From contig NZ_CP083608.1 in the NCBI RefSeq assembly GCF_020097135.1, positions 1,178,001-1,242,000 on the forward strand: 64,000 bases of DNA, read 5' to 3'. A program made the position numbers and the translations under genes. The DNA is from Macrococcus armenti. Its GTDB lineage: Bacteria; Bacillota; Bacilli; Staphylococcales; Staphylococcaceae. How positions within the stretch are numbered: position 1 is the first letter of the stretch; each line of letters opens with the position of its first letter. The notes below the pieces were generated by a model, which saw only the letters and a list, made by a program, of their open reading frames with translations, was not told the origin of the DNA and ran no database searches. Below, one piece after another: positions 9,085 to 18,805 of the stretch.

Positions 9085-9099
9085 TTAGAATTATTATCA
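9085..9099. promoter_or_regulatory. Candidate PerR box upstream of fur
   Basis: TTAGAATTATTATCA matches the palindromic PerR consensus TTATAATTATTATAA at 13 of 15 positions. It sits about 80 bases upstream of the fur start and 20 bases past the nudF stop. Established: PerR represses fur in S. aureus. Inference: this site does the same here. Confidence 0.5.
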
Positions 9100-9116
9100 T
9101 TTAATAATTAAATTTA

Positions 9117-9653
9117 TTATTTATTTTGCTCTAATTGAAAATGCATTAATGCAATTATCGTTTTTGCATCTTCAATTTTACCTTCTTTCATCCATTTAAT
9201 TGCCTCATCCAATGTTAGCCAGTGATGTTTCACAAATTCATCATCATCCGGTTTCAGTTCATCTGATTCAACTAAAGTATCTGTATAATATAAAGAAATA
9301 TATTCATCACAAAATCCTGGTGAGACGTAAAACTCATGCACGAGTGAAAGTTGTTCCGAAGTATAACTTGTTTCTTCTTCAAGTTCTCTTTTTGCAGTTT
9401 TCATTCTCTCTTCACCAGATTCCACTTTTCCTGCTGGAATCTCAATTAAAGTATGTTCCAGTGCTTTACGAAATTGTTCTACGAATAATATTTTCCCATC
9501 TTTAACTGCAAGAATTGCGACAGCGCCAGGATGTTTTACTACTTCTCTTATGCTCTCCTTTTGATTTGGAAGTGTTACACGATGTTTCTCAACTTTTATG
9601 ACTTTGCCATCCATTATCAGTTCTTTTTGTAGAGTATGCTCTGTTAAATCCAT
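9117..9653 (-). CDS. nudF: ADP-ribose pyrophosphatase (Nudix hydrolase)
   Basis: Nudix hydrolase of 178 residues predicted to cleave ADP-ribose to AMP and ribose 5-phosphate. The Nudix box is visible as GKVESGEERMKTAKRELEEE, with the metal-binding REL-EE glutamates. The preceding strand and the LIEIPAGK segment are typical of the ADP-ribose pyrophosphatase subgroup. Position next to fur agrees with other Staphylococcaceae. The gene diverges from the aldo/keto reductase at 9719. Confidence 0.9.
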   Translation of the reverse strand: MDLTEHTLQKELIMDGKVIKVEKHRVTLPNQKESIREVVKHPGAVAILAVKDGKILFVEQFRKALEHTLIEIPAGKVESGEERMKTAKRELEEETSYTSEQLSLVHEFYVSPGFCDEYISLYYTDTLVESDELKPDDDEFVKHHWLTLDEAIKWMKEGKIEDAKTIIALMHFQLEQNK

Positions 9654-9718
9654 ATCAATTCACTCCCTCACTTCAATCATGTTAAACTATATCTATTATA
9701 ACGAATGGAGGAATAGAC

Positions 9719-10636
9719 TTGAAGATAAATTATACAAAAAGTGGCATCCCTTTATCAGCATTCGGATTAGGCGCAATGAACTTGCCTACGGACCAGGAAC
9801 AAACAAACGAAATTCTTAAAGCAGCGATAGACAATCAAATTACATATATAGATACAGCAGATTTGTATCAAAAAGGTAAAAACGAAGCAATTATCGGTAA
9901 GTTTTTAAAAGAAAACAAATTAAGGCAAGACGTTATCATCGGTTCTAAAGTTGGAAATGCATTTAATATGAATAACGATGAGGTCACATGGGATCCATCT
10001 GCAAAACATATTAAAGAAGGTATTATAAACAGTTTGAAACGATTAAACACAGATTATATCGATTTATATATGCTACACGGTGGGACTATTGAAGACAATA
10101 AGGAAGAAGTGATACATACTTTTGAATCACTTAAAAAAGAAGGTATTATTCGCGCTTACGGGATAAGCTCAATTAGGCCGAATGTAATTGATTACTACTT
10201 AAAACACAGTAATATTGATACGATTATGATGCAGTTCAACTTAATTGATAATCGACCTGAAAGTTTGATTGACAGCATAGAAAGTAAAGACGTAAAAATA
10301 TTGGCACGTGGTCCACTTATGAAAGGATTACTTACAGACAAATATGAGAGCATTCTCGATCGTAAGTTCCGAGAAGGTACACTTGACCTCAGTTATGAAT
10401 CGATAAAGCATGCGCTTGAAACAGCAAATAAATCAGGCAATTTATCTGAGTTATCTTACGAATACTTAATGCAGTTCCCTGTCGCTTCGATAGTAAATGG
10501 TGCATCTTCTAAAGCACAGTTAATATCAAACATCAGACATTTTGAAAATGTAATGAAAAGTGAAACTAACAATCGCACGATCAATGACATCAGAAAGATG
10601 TTCAGCAATCTTGAATATAAGGATCATCTCGTATGA
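9719..10636 (+). CDS. Aldo/keto reductase
   Basis: NADPH-dependent oxidoreductase of the AKR superfamily, 305 residues, TIM-barrel fold. The catalytic tetrad is visible as D45, Y50, K77 and H120. The substrate is unknown; the closest class by pattern is the YdhF/YcsN-type general reductases. Start is TTG with GGAGG seven bases upstream. The stop overlaps the start of the alpha/beta hydrolase gene, so the two are probably co-transcribed and may act on related compounds, which is inference only. Confidence 0.85.
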   Translation: MKINYTKSGIPLSAFGLGAMNLPTDQEQTNEILKAAIDNQITYIDTADLYQKGKNEAIIGKFLKENKLRQDVIIGSKVGNAFNMNNDEVTWDPSAKHIKEGIINSLKRLNTDYIDLYMLHGGTIEDNKEEVIHTFESLKKEGIIRAYGISSIRPNVIDYYLKHSNIDTIMMQFNLIDNRPESLIDSIESKDVKILARGPLMKGLLTDKYESILDRKFREGTLDLSYESIKHALETANKSGNLSELSYEYLMQFPVASIVNGASSKAQLISNIRHFENVMKSETNNRTINDIRKMFSNLEYKDHLV

Positions 10637-11592
10637 AATCAAAAACGATAATCAATACTTTACTCGGTCTTTCTGTTGCAAGCGGCATTACTTCCAGTAT
10701 TACAGGAATCATTGCATCTAATTATTTGCTAAACTTCAAATTACGTGATGTAGAGGTAATTAGAAGACGTGAAATAAAAGCGAAGCGACTTGATGAAGCG
10801 GCTTTTCAAGCACTTAATCCTAAAGATGTTACAATTCAATCCCGAAATGGATACAACTTGAGTGGAACGGTTGTAAAACCTCATAACCATAATCACTGGA
10901 TGATTTTCTGTCATGGTGTTACAGAAAACAAAATTACAAGTATTAAATATTTAAACTTATTTATATCGCTCGGCTTTAATGGTATTATATTCGATCATAG
11001 AAGACATGGACAAAGTGAAGGTCATTATTCAACGTATGGGTATTATGAAAAAATTGATTTAGAAAGTGTTATCACCTACTTAAAAGAGCATTATGGATAT
11101 GATATTAAATTTGGTGTTCACGGTGAATCTATGGGTGCTGCAACGACATTACTCTATGCCGGAGAGCTTGCAAACGAAGCTGAATTTTATATTTCTGACT
11201 GTGCATTCAGTAATTTCAGTTTGTTGTTAACACAAATTATCGAACAAAAGTCATATATCGGAAGTGGCTTTTTGCTCTATTCACTAAATCAAATGCTGAG
11301 ATTCAGAACTCACTTCACTTTAAACCAAGTATCGCCAATTAAAGTGATTCATAATATTGAGCAACCGATCTTATTCATTCATTCTAAACCTGATACATTC
11401 ATACCATATACGCATTCTGTAGCACTTTATAACAAAAAGCAAGGTCCAAAAATGCGCTGGTATCCAGAACATGGGGGACACGCTGCCAGCTACAATGTGA
11501 ATCCATTAACTTACAAAGAAAAAGTAAAGCAATTTCTGACGCAATATGACTTATTACCACCTGCAGAAACAGACATGCAATTAAAACTATAA
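10633..11592 (+). CDS. Alpha/beta hydrolase, membrane-anchored
   Basis: Serine hydrolase of 319 residues of the alpha/beta-hydrolase fold (FrsA/prolyl-oligopeptidase-like group). An N-terminal hydrophobic stretch (about 9-34) could be a signal anchor. The oxyanion HG motif is at 94-95, the nucleophile elbow GESMG places S166 as nucleophile, and a late acid (KPDTF near 255) and HGGH (near 290) complete the triad. Substrate unknown. The start codon overlaps the reductase stop by four bases, and a bidirectional terminator follows. Confidence 0.85.
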   Translation: MKSKTIINTLLGLSVASGITSSITGIIASNYLLNFKLRDVEVIRRREIKAKRLDEAAFQALNPKDVTIQSRNGYNLSGTVVKPHNHNHWMIFCHGVTENKITSIKYLNLFISLGFNGIIFDHRRHGQSEGHYSTYGYYEKIDLESVITYLKEHYGYDIKFGVHGESMGAATTLLYAGELANEAEFYISDCAFSNFSLLLTQIIEQKSYIGSGFLLYSLNQMLRFRTHFTLNQVSPIKVIHNIEQPILFIHSKPDTFIPYTHSVALYNKKQGPKMRWYPEHGGHAASYNVNPLTYKEKVKQFLTQYDLLPPAETDMQLKL

Positions 11593-11596
11593 AATT

Positions 11597-11637
11597 TAAA
11601 GCCACTTTTTATAACTTTGTCATAAAAAGTGGCTTTA
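11597..11637. terminator. Bidirectional terminator, hydrolase/SDR
   Basis: A long stem (TAAAGCCACTTTTTAT with ATAAAAAGTGGCTTTA) around a 9-base loop lies between the convergent hydrolase and SDR genes. The SDR stop codon is inside the stem. Confidence 0.85.
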
Positions 11638-12349
11638 ATATGCGTTCAATTGTACGTGGTGCAATATTGTATATTTTTAAACCCGCATACATCCACAGCG
11701 GACGGTTAATTTCATGTTTCGGATGTTTGATAACTTTAACAATATCTGAAACGATTGAATCCGTTTTAATCATAATTAATTGATTTAAACGTGAAATTTT
11801 ACCTGTAGCTTTATATATAAATGCGGTATCAATTGGCCCAGTGTTGATCATCGTAACATTAAGACTCGGATTTTCAAGTCTTAGTGCATTCATCAACTGA
11901 TTTAATGCAGCCTTACTCGCTGAATAAATTGCACCACCTGGTGTCGCACTATATGCAGATAATGAACCGAGTACGATAATATGTGGTAGTTTATGTTGTT
12001 TCAGCAAAGATTTTGTTATCACATATATACTTTGATAATTTACATAATTCATAGCATCCATCTCTTCAATTGATAACTGCTTTATATTTGCATATTGTGC
12101 ATATCCTGCACTGAAAATAACGACATCAAAGTCTATATCTTTAATTTTTTCCACAAATTTTATTGTCGAGTCAGCATTGCTAAAATCACATTTTATTACT
12201 GTGCACTGCGGATACGCTTTAGCGAGTTTATCCAGGCTGGAAATATTTCTGCCACATAAAATTAAGTGATGTCCTTCTTCAAGAAGTTTCACTGCTGTAT
12301 TATATCCTACACCACCCGTTGCACCCGTAATTAATATCGTTTTATTCAT
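11609..12349 (-). CDS. Short-chain dehydrogenase/reductase
   Basis: Classical SDR of 246 residues with an N-terminal Rossmann TGATGGVG motif and the catalytic residues S129, Y142 and K146 (YSASK). The substrate is not predictable. The C-terminus carries an extra basic/hydrophobic segment of about 40 residues. The ATG at 12349 has GGAG six bases upstream; an ORF extending to 12364 lacks a better site. The gene diverges from proC. Confidence 0.88.
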   Translation of the reverse strand: MNKTILITGATGGVGYNTAVKLLEEGHHLILCGRNISSLDKLAKAYPQCTVIKCDFSNADSTIKFVEKIKDIDFDVVIFSAGYAQYANIKQLSIEEMDAMNYVNYQSIYVITKSLLKQHKLPHIIVLGSLSAYSATPGGAIYSASKAALNQLMNALRLENPSLNVTMINTGPIDTAFIYKATGKISRLNQLIMIKTDSIVSDIVKVIKHPKHEINRPLWMYAGLKIYNIAPRTIERILKPLFMTKL

Positions 12350-12426
12350 AATATTCTCCATCATAATTGTAATTTACTTATAGTTTACACTATAATAAAT
12401 GCTATAAACAATCACGGGGGGATAAT

Positions 12427-13230
12427 ATGAAAATCGTATTTTTTGGATCTGGTAATATGGCAAGTGCTGTATTTATCGGTCTTGTAGAAAGTAAAACAAT
12501 TAACGGTGAAGATATTTATATTACGAATCGTTCTAATCGTGAAGAGTTACAAAAATATCATGAACAGTATCAAATAAAGTATAGCTATGATGACGAAGCA
12601 TTATTGAAGGATGCGGATTTTGTATTTTTAGCTGTAAAACCATATGACTTTGATACCGTTGCTGAACGCATCAAGCCATACCAATTTAAAGAAAACCATT
12701 TCGTATCCATGATGGCTGGCGTACCCATTAATCAAATTAAAAATAAATTGAATACATCAAACCCAGTTGCACGTATTATGCCTAATACGAACGCGCATGT
12801 ACAGCAATCCGTAACTGGTATTTCATTCTCAGAAAACTTTGAGCAATCTTCAAAAGAAAATTTAATGCAGTTGCTGGAAGCTTTCGGTACTGCAATTGAA
12901 GTTCAGGAAGAGTCTTTACATGATGTTACCGCTATTACAGGTAGTGGTCCTGCATTTTTATATTAGGTTTACGAAGAATATATTAAAGCCGCAAAACATT
13001 TAGGGCTTACCCCTGCTGACACTGATATCGCGGTTCGTAATTTAATTATCGGTACAGGAAGAATGCTTGAAAATTCTGAGTTATCGATTGATCAATTAAG
13101 AGAAAACATAACTTCTAAAGGTGGTACTACGAAAGCTGGATTAGATGCGCTTAGAAAACATCCAATTGAAGAAATGTTTATTGATTGTCTGGAACATGCG
13201 TTAAAACGCAGCAAAGAACTGAGCGAATAA
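12427..13230 (+). pseudogene. proC: Pyrroline-5-carboxylate reductase, interrupted by an in-frame amber codon
   Basis: ProC makes L-proline from pyrroline-5-carboxylate with NAD(P)H. The frame starts with ATG after a GGGGGG run and shows the Rossmann motif FGSGNMA. At 12964-12966 a TAG stops translation immediately after GPAFLY, in the middle of the conserved GPAFLYxVxExY dimerisation segment. The same frame then continues without other defects for 87 codons (GGTTKAGLDALRK and the expected C-terminus) to a TAA. Total length with one residue at the TAG is 267-268, normal for the family. No frameshift is seen, so this is a recent nonsense mutation or a base error. The truncated 179-residue product lacks the dimer domain and is unlikely to work. 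Confidence 0.9.
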
Positions 13231-13261
13231 AAAAACGAGACAACAGTGTCTCGTTTTTTTA
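13231..13261. terminator. Bidirectional terminator, proC/rnz
   Basis: Stem AACGAGAC with GTCTCGTT, flanked by an A run and a T run, between the convergent proC and rnz genes. Confidence 0.85.
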
Positions 13262-14179
13262 TTTTAATTCATAATTATAAAAGTCATCAGCAATATGAAC
13301 AGTACAATTAAGCTGATGCTCAATTTCTGTAAGTAAACATTGAATATCTTCACGTGTATATCGATTACTCACATGATTAATAATTAAATGTTTAACATTG
13401 CATTGATTAACGAGTTGTTTTACATCTTCAAAATGACTATGAAAATACTTATGGCTTAAATCAATATCACCATCGAGGTAAGTACATTCATGAACAATGA
13501 CGTCTGCATCGTGCGCAAGTAACATTTCATTTTCACATGGCATAGTATCTCCATAGAATACTAATACTTTCCCTTTTTTACTTTCTGTTTTGAACTGAGC
13601 TGTGTCATATGTAATTTTATCAATTGTAACAACAGCATTATTTTTAAATTGCTTATAAATCGGCCCCGGCATTATGCCTTGTTCAATCAATTTTTCTTTT
13701 ATTAAGTTACCTTGAATATCTGGCATTTGTACACGATAACCAAATGATGGCACTCCGTGTTTTAGCAATGCAACTTTAATATTAATATCATGTATTTGGA
13801 AGCATTGTTTGTCACTAACTTCTATAATTTCAAGCGGATAGTTCAGATGAGATGTTGAAATTTCAAGTGTTGTTTCAACAAACGCTCGAATGCCTACTGG
13901 ACCGTATATCGTTAAAGGCTTACGCTCTCCACCTTGAAAACTGCGCGATGTAAGAATTCCGGGCAATCCAAATATATGATCTCCATGAAGATGCGTAATA
14001 AAGATACGTGTTAGCTTACCGAGTTTAATATTCGTATGTAAAATTTGATGTTGTGCAGCTTCACCACAATCAAACATCCAGTATTCATTGTAATGTGGAT
14101 TCAAAGATAAAACTGTCGTTTGTGTCTTACGCTCTTTCGTAGGTAAACCGGCGCTCGTTCCTAAACAAATAATTTTCAT
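13259..14179 (-). CDS. rnz: Ribonuclease Z
   Basis: Metallo-beta-lactamase-fold endonuclease, 306 residues, that removes 3' trailers from tRNA precursors. The zinc motif THLHGDH places ligands H63, H65, D67 and H68; a later HECTYL and a C-terminal HVSNRY supply further ligands. The ATG at 14179 was preferred over an upstream GTG because an AGGTGG site precedes it. Position between proC and zwf matches Staphylococcus. Confidence 0.93.
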   Translation of the reverse strand: MKIICLGTSAGLPTKERKTQTTVLSLNPHYNEYWMFDCGEAAQHQILHTNIKLGKLTRIFITHLHGDHIFGLPGILTSRSFQGGERKPLTIYGPVGIRAFVETTLEISTSHLNYPLEIIEVSDKQCFQIHDINIKVALLKHGVPSFGYRVQMPDIQGNLIKEKLIEQGIMPGPIYKQFKNNAVVTIDKITYDTAQFKTESKKGKVLVFYGDTMPCENEMLLAHDADVIVHECTYLDGDIDLSHKYFHSHFEDVKQLVNQCNVKHLIINHVSNRYTREDIQCLLTEIEHQLNCTVHIADDFYNYELK

Positions 14180-14286
14180 TACAAAAACCACCTTTTCATC
14201 ACGTAATTATAGCATGTTTTCATTGTATTTTTATGTTTTCTATGAAAAAATATAAAAGAATATTAATAGAATCGAGGTTATCTATT

Positions 14287-15765
14287 TTGGATATTGAAAA
14301 GCAAAATATTCCCTGTCTCATCACGATTTTTGGAGCTACAGGTGATTTAAGTCATAGAAAGTTATTCCCATCATTGTTTCACCTATTCCAGCAAGGAAAC
14401 CTAAATGAACAGATAGCGATTATTGGTATCGGCCGTAGAGACTGGACAAATGATAAATTTCGCAGTGAAATTAAGGCTTCAATTGAAAAATTTGTTGAAG
14501 ATACACATAAAATAGACGTTTTTATGTCACATGTATTTTATCAGTCACATGATGTAAATGATTTAGCGAGTTATGAATCATTAAAGGTTTTATCGGATGA
14601 GCTGGATAGTACGTTTAATTTACTTGGTAACCGTCTCTTTTATTTAGCGATGGCACCTGAATTTTTTGGCACAGTATCAGATCATCTAAAATCAAGTGGC
14701 CTGACGAAAACAACTGGTTTCAAACGTTTAATTATAGAAAAACCATTTGGAACTGATTTAAAATCAGCAGAAATATTAAACAAGCAAATACGTAAATCAT
14801 TTAAAGAGGAAGAAATTTACCGTATTGATCATTATCTCGGAAAAGATATGGTTCAGAATATTGAAGTTATCCGTTTTAGTAATGCGATGTTCGAACCTTT
14901 ATGGAACAACAAATATATTTCAAATATTCAAGTTACATCATCAGAGGTACTCGGTGTAGAAGATCGTGGTGGATATTATGATAAAAGTGGTGCATTAAAG
15001 GATATGGTTCAGAACCATATGTTACAAATAGTATCACTTCTTGCAATGGAGCCTCCTATTTCATTATCATCAGAAGATATTAGAAATGAAAAAGTTAAAG
15101 CGTTACGTTCTATACGTAAAATCCAACCGGAACATGTGCGCAGTTATTTTGTGCGTGGACAATATGATGCAGGTGAAATTAACGGTGAAAAAGTTAAAAA
15201 ATACCGTGATGAAGATAATGTTGCACCTGATAGCAATACGCCAACGTTTGTTGCTGCAAAAGTTATGCTCGACAATTTCAGATGGGCAGGCGTTCCTTTT
15301 TATATTCGAACAGGTAAACGCATGAAAGAAAAGGAAATAAGAGTTGTTGTTGAATTTAAAGAAATGCCAATGAATTTATATTACCAGAAGGATAAAGAAC
15401 TGGATTCGAACTTGCTTATCATAAATATTCAGCCAAATGAAGGAATAGAACTTCACCTTAATGCTCGTAAATATATTGAAGGCATTGATACAGAACCTGT
15501 TAAGTTATCTTATGCAATGACAACACAGGACAAAATGAATACTGTAGACGCATATGAAGGTCTTATCTATGACTGTTTAAGAGGTGACGCTACAAACTTT
15601 ACGCATTGGGAAGAATTGAAAGCGACCTGGTCTTATGTTGATACTGTTGCAGAATACTGGGACAAAAATCCTGCACCATTCCCGAATTATCCTGCAGGTA
15701 GCAATGGACCGATTAAAAGTGAATTATTATTAAGTCGTGATAACTTCCATTGGTGGGACTTTTAA
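14287..15765 (+). CDS. zwf: Glucose-6-phosphate 1-dehydrogenase
   Basis: First enzyme of the oxidative pentose phosphate pathway, producing NADPH and 6-phosphogluconolactone. The nucleotide-binding motif GATGDLSHRKLFP and the active-site RIDHYLGKDMVQN motif are intact, and the protein ends in the family-typical HWW. A TTG at 14287 with GAGG nine bases upstream gives 492 residues, close to the staphylococcal length; the frame is open back to 14233, so an upstream ATG cannot be excluded. A terminator follows. Confidence 0.93.
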   Translation: MDIEKQNIPCLITIFGATGDLSHRKLFPSLFHLFQQGNLNEQIAIIGIGRRDWTNDKFRSEIKASIEKFVEDTHKIDVFMSHVFYQSHDVNDLASYESLKVLSDELDSTFNLLGNRLFYLAMAPEFFGTVSDHLKSSGLTKTTGFKRLIIEKPFGTDLKSAEILNKQIRKSFKEEEIYRIDHYLGKDMVQNIEVIRFSNAMFEPLWNNKYISNIQVTSSEVLGVEDRGGYYDKSGALKDMVQNHMLQIVSLLAMEPPISLSSEDIRNEKVKALRSIRKIQPEHVRSYFVRGQYDAGEINGEKVKKYRDEDNVAPDSNTPTFVAAKVMLDNFRWAGVPFYIRTGKRMKEKEIRVVVEFKEMPMNLYYQKDKELDSNLLIINIQPNEGIELHLNARKYIEGIDTEPVKLSYAMTTQDKMNTVDAYEGLIYDCLRGDATNFTHWEELKATWSYVDTVAEYWDKNPAPFPNYPAGSNGPIKSELLLSRDNFHWWDF

Positions 15766-15774
15766 TTTTTAGTA

Positions 15775-15809
15775 CCGAGTCATTAATTTTTAATGACTCG
15801 GCTTTTATT
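15775..15809 (+). terminator. Terminator after zwf
   Basis: Perfect 12-bp stem (CCGAGTCATTAA with its complement) and a T-rich tail directly after zwf. Confidence 0.88.
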
Positions 15810-15854
15810 TTAATTACAGTTATGGTATCTTTATCAATAAAAAGGAAGTTACAT

Positions 15855-16439
15855 ATGAATGATGCACAATATGACGCACAATTAAATATAAATACTGAAA
15901 TATACTATGAATCATATTCAAGAAGTAATATTCATCGGTATGAACCAACGTATTATCGTCATCTTGAGCAATTATTTCAAGCGATAGCGCATAAAATTCA
16001 AACTGATGATGTTTTGATTGATATCGGTTCTGGCATGCACCGCGTCCCAATATATGCAGCGGATTATTTCGGCATTAAAACTAAAGGTGTGGAAATAAAC
16101 AAACAGCTTTATATGAGTGCGTTAAAAAATATAAAACAATACAATACAATAAAGCAATGTCAAATTGAAGCATATAATTGTGATATATTAAAATATAATA
16201 TAAAGCAAGAAGATACTATTTTCTTTTTCTTTAATCCGTTTTCAATTAATGTTTTCAGAACATTCATCAACATGTTATTAAAAAAGAACAAAAAAAGATG
16301 CATTATTATTTTATACTATCCAGATGATGCTTTTATCTCCTATTTACGTGATTTAAATGTATTTCAATGTACAATGGTGATTGAACTAGAACATTATTAT
16401 AAAGACGAAAGAGAACAAATATTAATTTTTGAAATTTAA
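15855..16439 (+). CDS. Class I SAM-dependent methyltransferase-like protein
   Basis: Protein of 194 residues with a SAM-binding glycine-rich motif (LIDIGSGMHRVPI, about residues 51-64), an acidic second-strand end (GVEIN) and a motif-IV-like FFNPF segment. This supports a Rossmann-like methyltransferase, but the substrate is unknown. The start ATG follows AAAGGAAG. The stop is immediately followed by the AraC-type regulator gene, so the two look like one transcription unit placed between zwf and gnd. Such a pair is not part of the usual zwf-gnd neighbourhood in S. aureus as I know it. Confidence 0.7.
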   Translation: MNDAQYDAQLNINTEIYYESYSRSNIHRYEPTYYRHLEQLFQAIAHKIQTDDVLIDIGSGMHRVPIYAADYFGIKTKGVEINKQLYMSALKNIKQYNTIKQCQIEAYNCDILKYNIKQEDTIFFFFNPFSINVFRTFINMLLKKNKKRCIIILYYPDDAFISYLRDLNVFQCTMVIELEHYYKDEREQILIFEI

Positions 16440-16463
16440 ATGATATATAGGAAGAGTGATGTT

Positions 16464-17306
16464 ATGCAATCTATAGAAGTAGTTCAAAAATCTATCGTTT
16501 ATTTGGAAGACCATCTACTCACACCATTCACTTTTGATGATATGAGTGATTATTTAGAAGAAAGTGCATTCCACATTAATCAATCTTTCACAATGATTAC
16601 AGGCATGAACATTGATGAATATGTATATTGTAGAAAAATGACAGAAGCTGCGAAGTATTTATTAAATGGTAATTACAGACTTGTTGATGTTGCAGAGAAA
16701 TATGGATTTAATAATGCTCATGAATTCAGTACTGCTTTCAGTGAATTTCATTCAATATCTCCATTACAGGCAAGATCGAATCCAGAACGTCTTAAAATGC
16801 AGGAACGAATTTACCTCCAGCTATCAGTTACACAAACACCGCCAATGCATTACGAAATTAAACCTATCGATAATATAGAAATTGTTGGTAAAAGCATAAG
16901 ACTGGACAACGAAGCTTTACTCAATCACTTCTTTATTCCTGATTTGATTTATAATGAAAATAGAGATGGATTAATAGATACACTTTTAAAAATAAGCAGT
17001 GATAATAAATTATATGTTACTCTTCAACCTGTGTTTAATGGTGTACAACTATTTCTTGGCGTAAAGTCGCCAAGAACGTATGAATATGAATCAAGTTTCA
17101 TACATAGTATGAATTATGCAATATTTCATTCAAGAGGAAACTTAGACTATATATTTAATGAAATCTGGCATTCTATAGAGAGACAAGTTGATCTACAAAT
17201 CAATTATTTAAGGAATGAACAATACATATATGTATTCCCTGGGGATTATGCATTCGATAATGATTTAAATAAAGTTGAACTGCTAATACCTGTGTCTAAA
17301 GCATAA
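16464..17306 (+). CDS. AraC-family regulator with GyrI-like effector domain
   Basis: Predicted transcription regulator of 280 residues. An N-terminal AraC-type double helix-turn-helix covers about residues 5-100 (RLVDVAEKYGFNNAHEFSTAF is the second helix-turn-helix). The C-terminal part from about residue 115 (YEIKPIDNIEIVGKS) resembles the Rob/GyrI effector-binding fold. Such proteins usually sense small amphipathic compounds or drugs. The ATG at 16464 has AGGAAGAG seven bases upstream. It probably regulates itself and the methyltransferase-like gene before it; the target set is not visible. Confidence 0.8.
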   Translation: MQSIEVVQKSIVYLEDHLLTPFTFDDMSDYLEESAFHINQSFTMITGMNIDEYVYCRKMTEAAKYLLNGNYRLVDVAEKYGFNNAHEFSTAFSEFHSISPLQARSNPERLKMQERIYLQLSVTQTPPMHYEIKPIDNIEIVGKSIRLDNEALLNHFFIPDLIYNENRDGLIDTLLKISSDNKLYVTLQPVFNGVQLFLGVKSPRTYEYESSFIHSMNYAIFHSRGNLDYIFNEIWHSIERQVDLQINYLRNEQYIYVFPGDYAFDNDLNKVELLIPVSKA

Positions 17307-17343
17307 AAACGCTCAGAAACAAAATTGTTTCTGAGCGTTTTTA
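17306..17343. terminator. Bidirectional terminator, araC-type gene/gnd
   Basis: Stem AAAACGCTCAGAAAC with GTTTCTGAGCGTTTT around a 6-base loop, between convergent genes. Confidence 0.88.
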
Positions 17344-17345
17344 TA

Positions 17346-18749
17346 TTACTTCCAATCTGTATGGTATGTGCCTGCTTTATCTTTACGTTCATAAGTATGG
17401 GCACCAAAGTAGTCACGTTGCGCCTGTATTAAGTTAGCCGGTAAATCTTTAGCTGTATAAGAATCAAAATAATTAATAGCTGATGCAAATGTAGGTACTG
17501 GAGTTCCAGTCATAATAGCGGTTGACGCTACTTTTCTTAAACTATGCTGGTACTTTTCGACAATTGCTTTAAAGTAAGGATCAAGCAATAAATTTTGTAA
17601 GTCGTTATTATTGTCATATGCGTCTTTAATTTTCTGTAAAAATTGCGCACGAATAATACAACCCTCACGCCAGATCATTGCAAGGTCACCTAATTGTAAA
17701 TCCCAGTTATAGCTGTTTGATGCTTCTTTCATTTGCGCAAAGCCTTGTGCATAACAACAAATTTTACTCATATAAAGTGCTTCTCTTATTGCTTCTAAAA
17801 ATTCAGCCTTGTCACCTTCATATGAAGATTTTTCGTTTTGAATTGCTTCATGTGCGATAACGCGTTCTTCTTTTTGACTTGAAATTGTTCTTGCAAATAC
17901 AGACTCTGTAATAATCGTTAATGGCACGCCTAAATCTAATGCATTTATTGAAGTCCATTTACCTGTACCTTTTTGACCTGCTTTGTCTAAAACCTTCTCA
18001 ACAAGCGGTGTACCATCTTCGTCAAGCTTATTGAATATATCAGCTGTAATTTCAATTAAGTAACTGTCTAATTCGCCCTCATTCCATGATTTGAAAGTAT
18101 CTGCAATTTCTTTATGATTCATATTTAATACATTTTTCATTAAATCATAACTTTCAGCGATAAGCTGCATATCAGCATATTCAATACCGTTATGAACCAT
18201 TTTTACGTAATGACCAGCACCGTCCGGTCCGATATAAGCAACACATGGCTTACCATCATTTGCTTTTGCTGCAATTGATTCCAGAATTGGTTTAACAAGT
18301 TCATATGCTTCCTTTTGTCCACCTGGCATTATAGAAGGTCCGTGTAAAGCACCTTCCTCACCACCTGATACACCTGTTCCGATAAAATTAATGCCTTTAT
18401 CTGATAAATAAGCGTTACGTCTTACAGTATCATTGTAATTTGTGTTACCACCGTCAATTAAAATATCACCTTTATCTAATAAAGGGAGTAAACTTTCAAT
18501 TGTTTTATCTGTTGCTTCTCCAGCTTTAACCATCATCATAATTTTTCTTGGCTTTTCAAGACTGTCTACAAAATCTTCAAGCGTATAAGCAGGATGAATA
18601 TTTTTACCGATTGATTCTTCCATCATTTGATCCGTCTTTTCACGTGAACGGTTATAAACTGATACAGAATTTCCACGAGACTCAATATTCCACGCTAAAT
18701 TTTTACCCATTACTGCAAGTCCAATAACTCCAATTTGTTGTTTACTCAT
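17346..18749 (-). CDS. gnd: 6-phosphogluconate dehydrogenase, decarboxylating
   Basis: Oxidises 6-phosphogluconate to ribulose 5-phosphate with CO2 and NADPH release. The 467 residues are full length. The N-terminal cofactor motif [10 protein letters not shown], the substrate motif [11 protein letters not shown] and the catalytic K in [12 protein letters not shown] are all present. It is transcribed alone toward the AraC-type gene, sharing its terminator. Confidence 0.95.
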   Translation of the reverse strand: MSKQQIGVIGLAVMGKNLAWNIESRGNSVSVYNRSREKTDQMMEESIGKNIHPAYTLEDFVDSLEKPRKIMMMVKAGEATDKTIESLLPLLDKGDILIDGGNTNYNDTVRRNAYLSDKGINFIGTGVSGGEEGALHGPSIMPGGQKEAYELVKPILESIAAKANDGKPCVAYIGPDGAGHYVKMVHNGIEYADMQLIAESYDLMKNVLNMNHKEIADTFKSWNEGELDSYLIEITADIFNKLDEDGTPLVEKVLDKAGQKGTGKWTSINALDLGVPLTIITESVFARTISSQKEERVIAHEAIQNEKSSYEGDKAEFLEAIREALYMSKICCYAQGFAQMKEASNSYNWDLQLGDLAMIWREGCIIRAQFLQKIKDAYDNNNDLQNLLLDPYFKAIVEKYQHSLRKVASTAIMTGTPVPTFASAINYFDSYTAKDLPANLIQAQRDYFGAHTYERKDKAGTYHTDWK

Positions 18750-18805
18750 ACTATACCTCTTTCAATAATTATTCGTTATTATTATAACATATTGTCTCGC
18801 AAACA

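Noticed and set aside
12964-12966. Programmed readthrough or pyrrolysine at the proC amber codon
   Set aside because: No hairpin or special context was recognised, and pyrrolysine is not known in this family. A plain nonsense mutation or base error is simpler.
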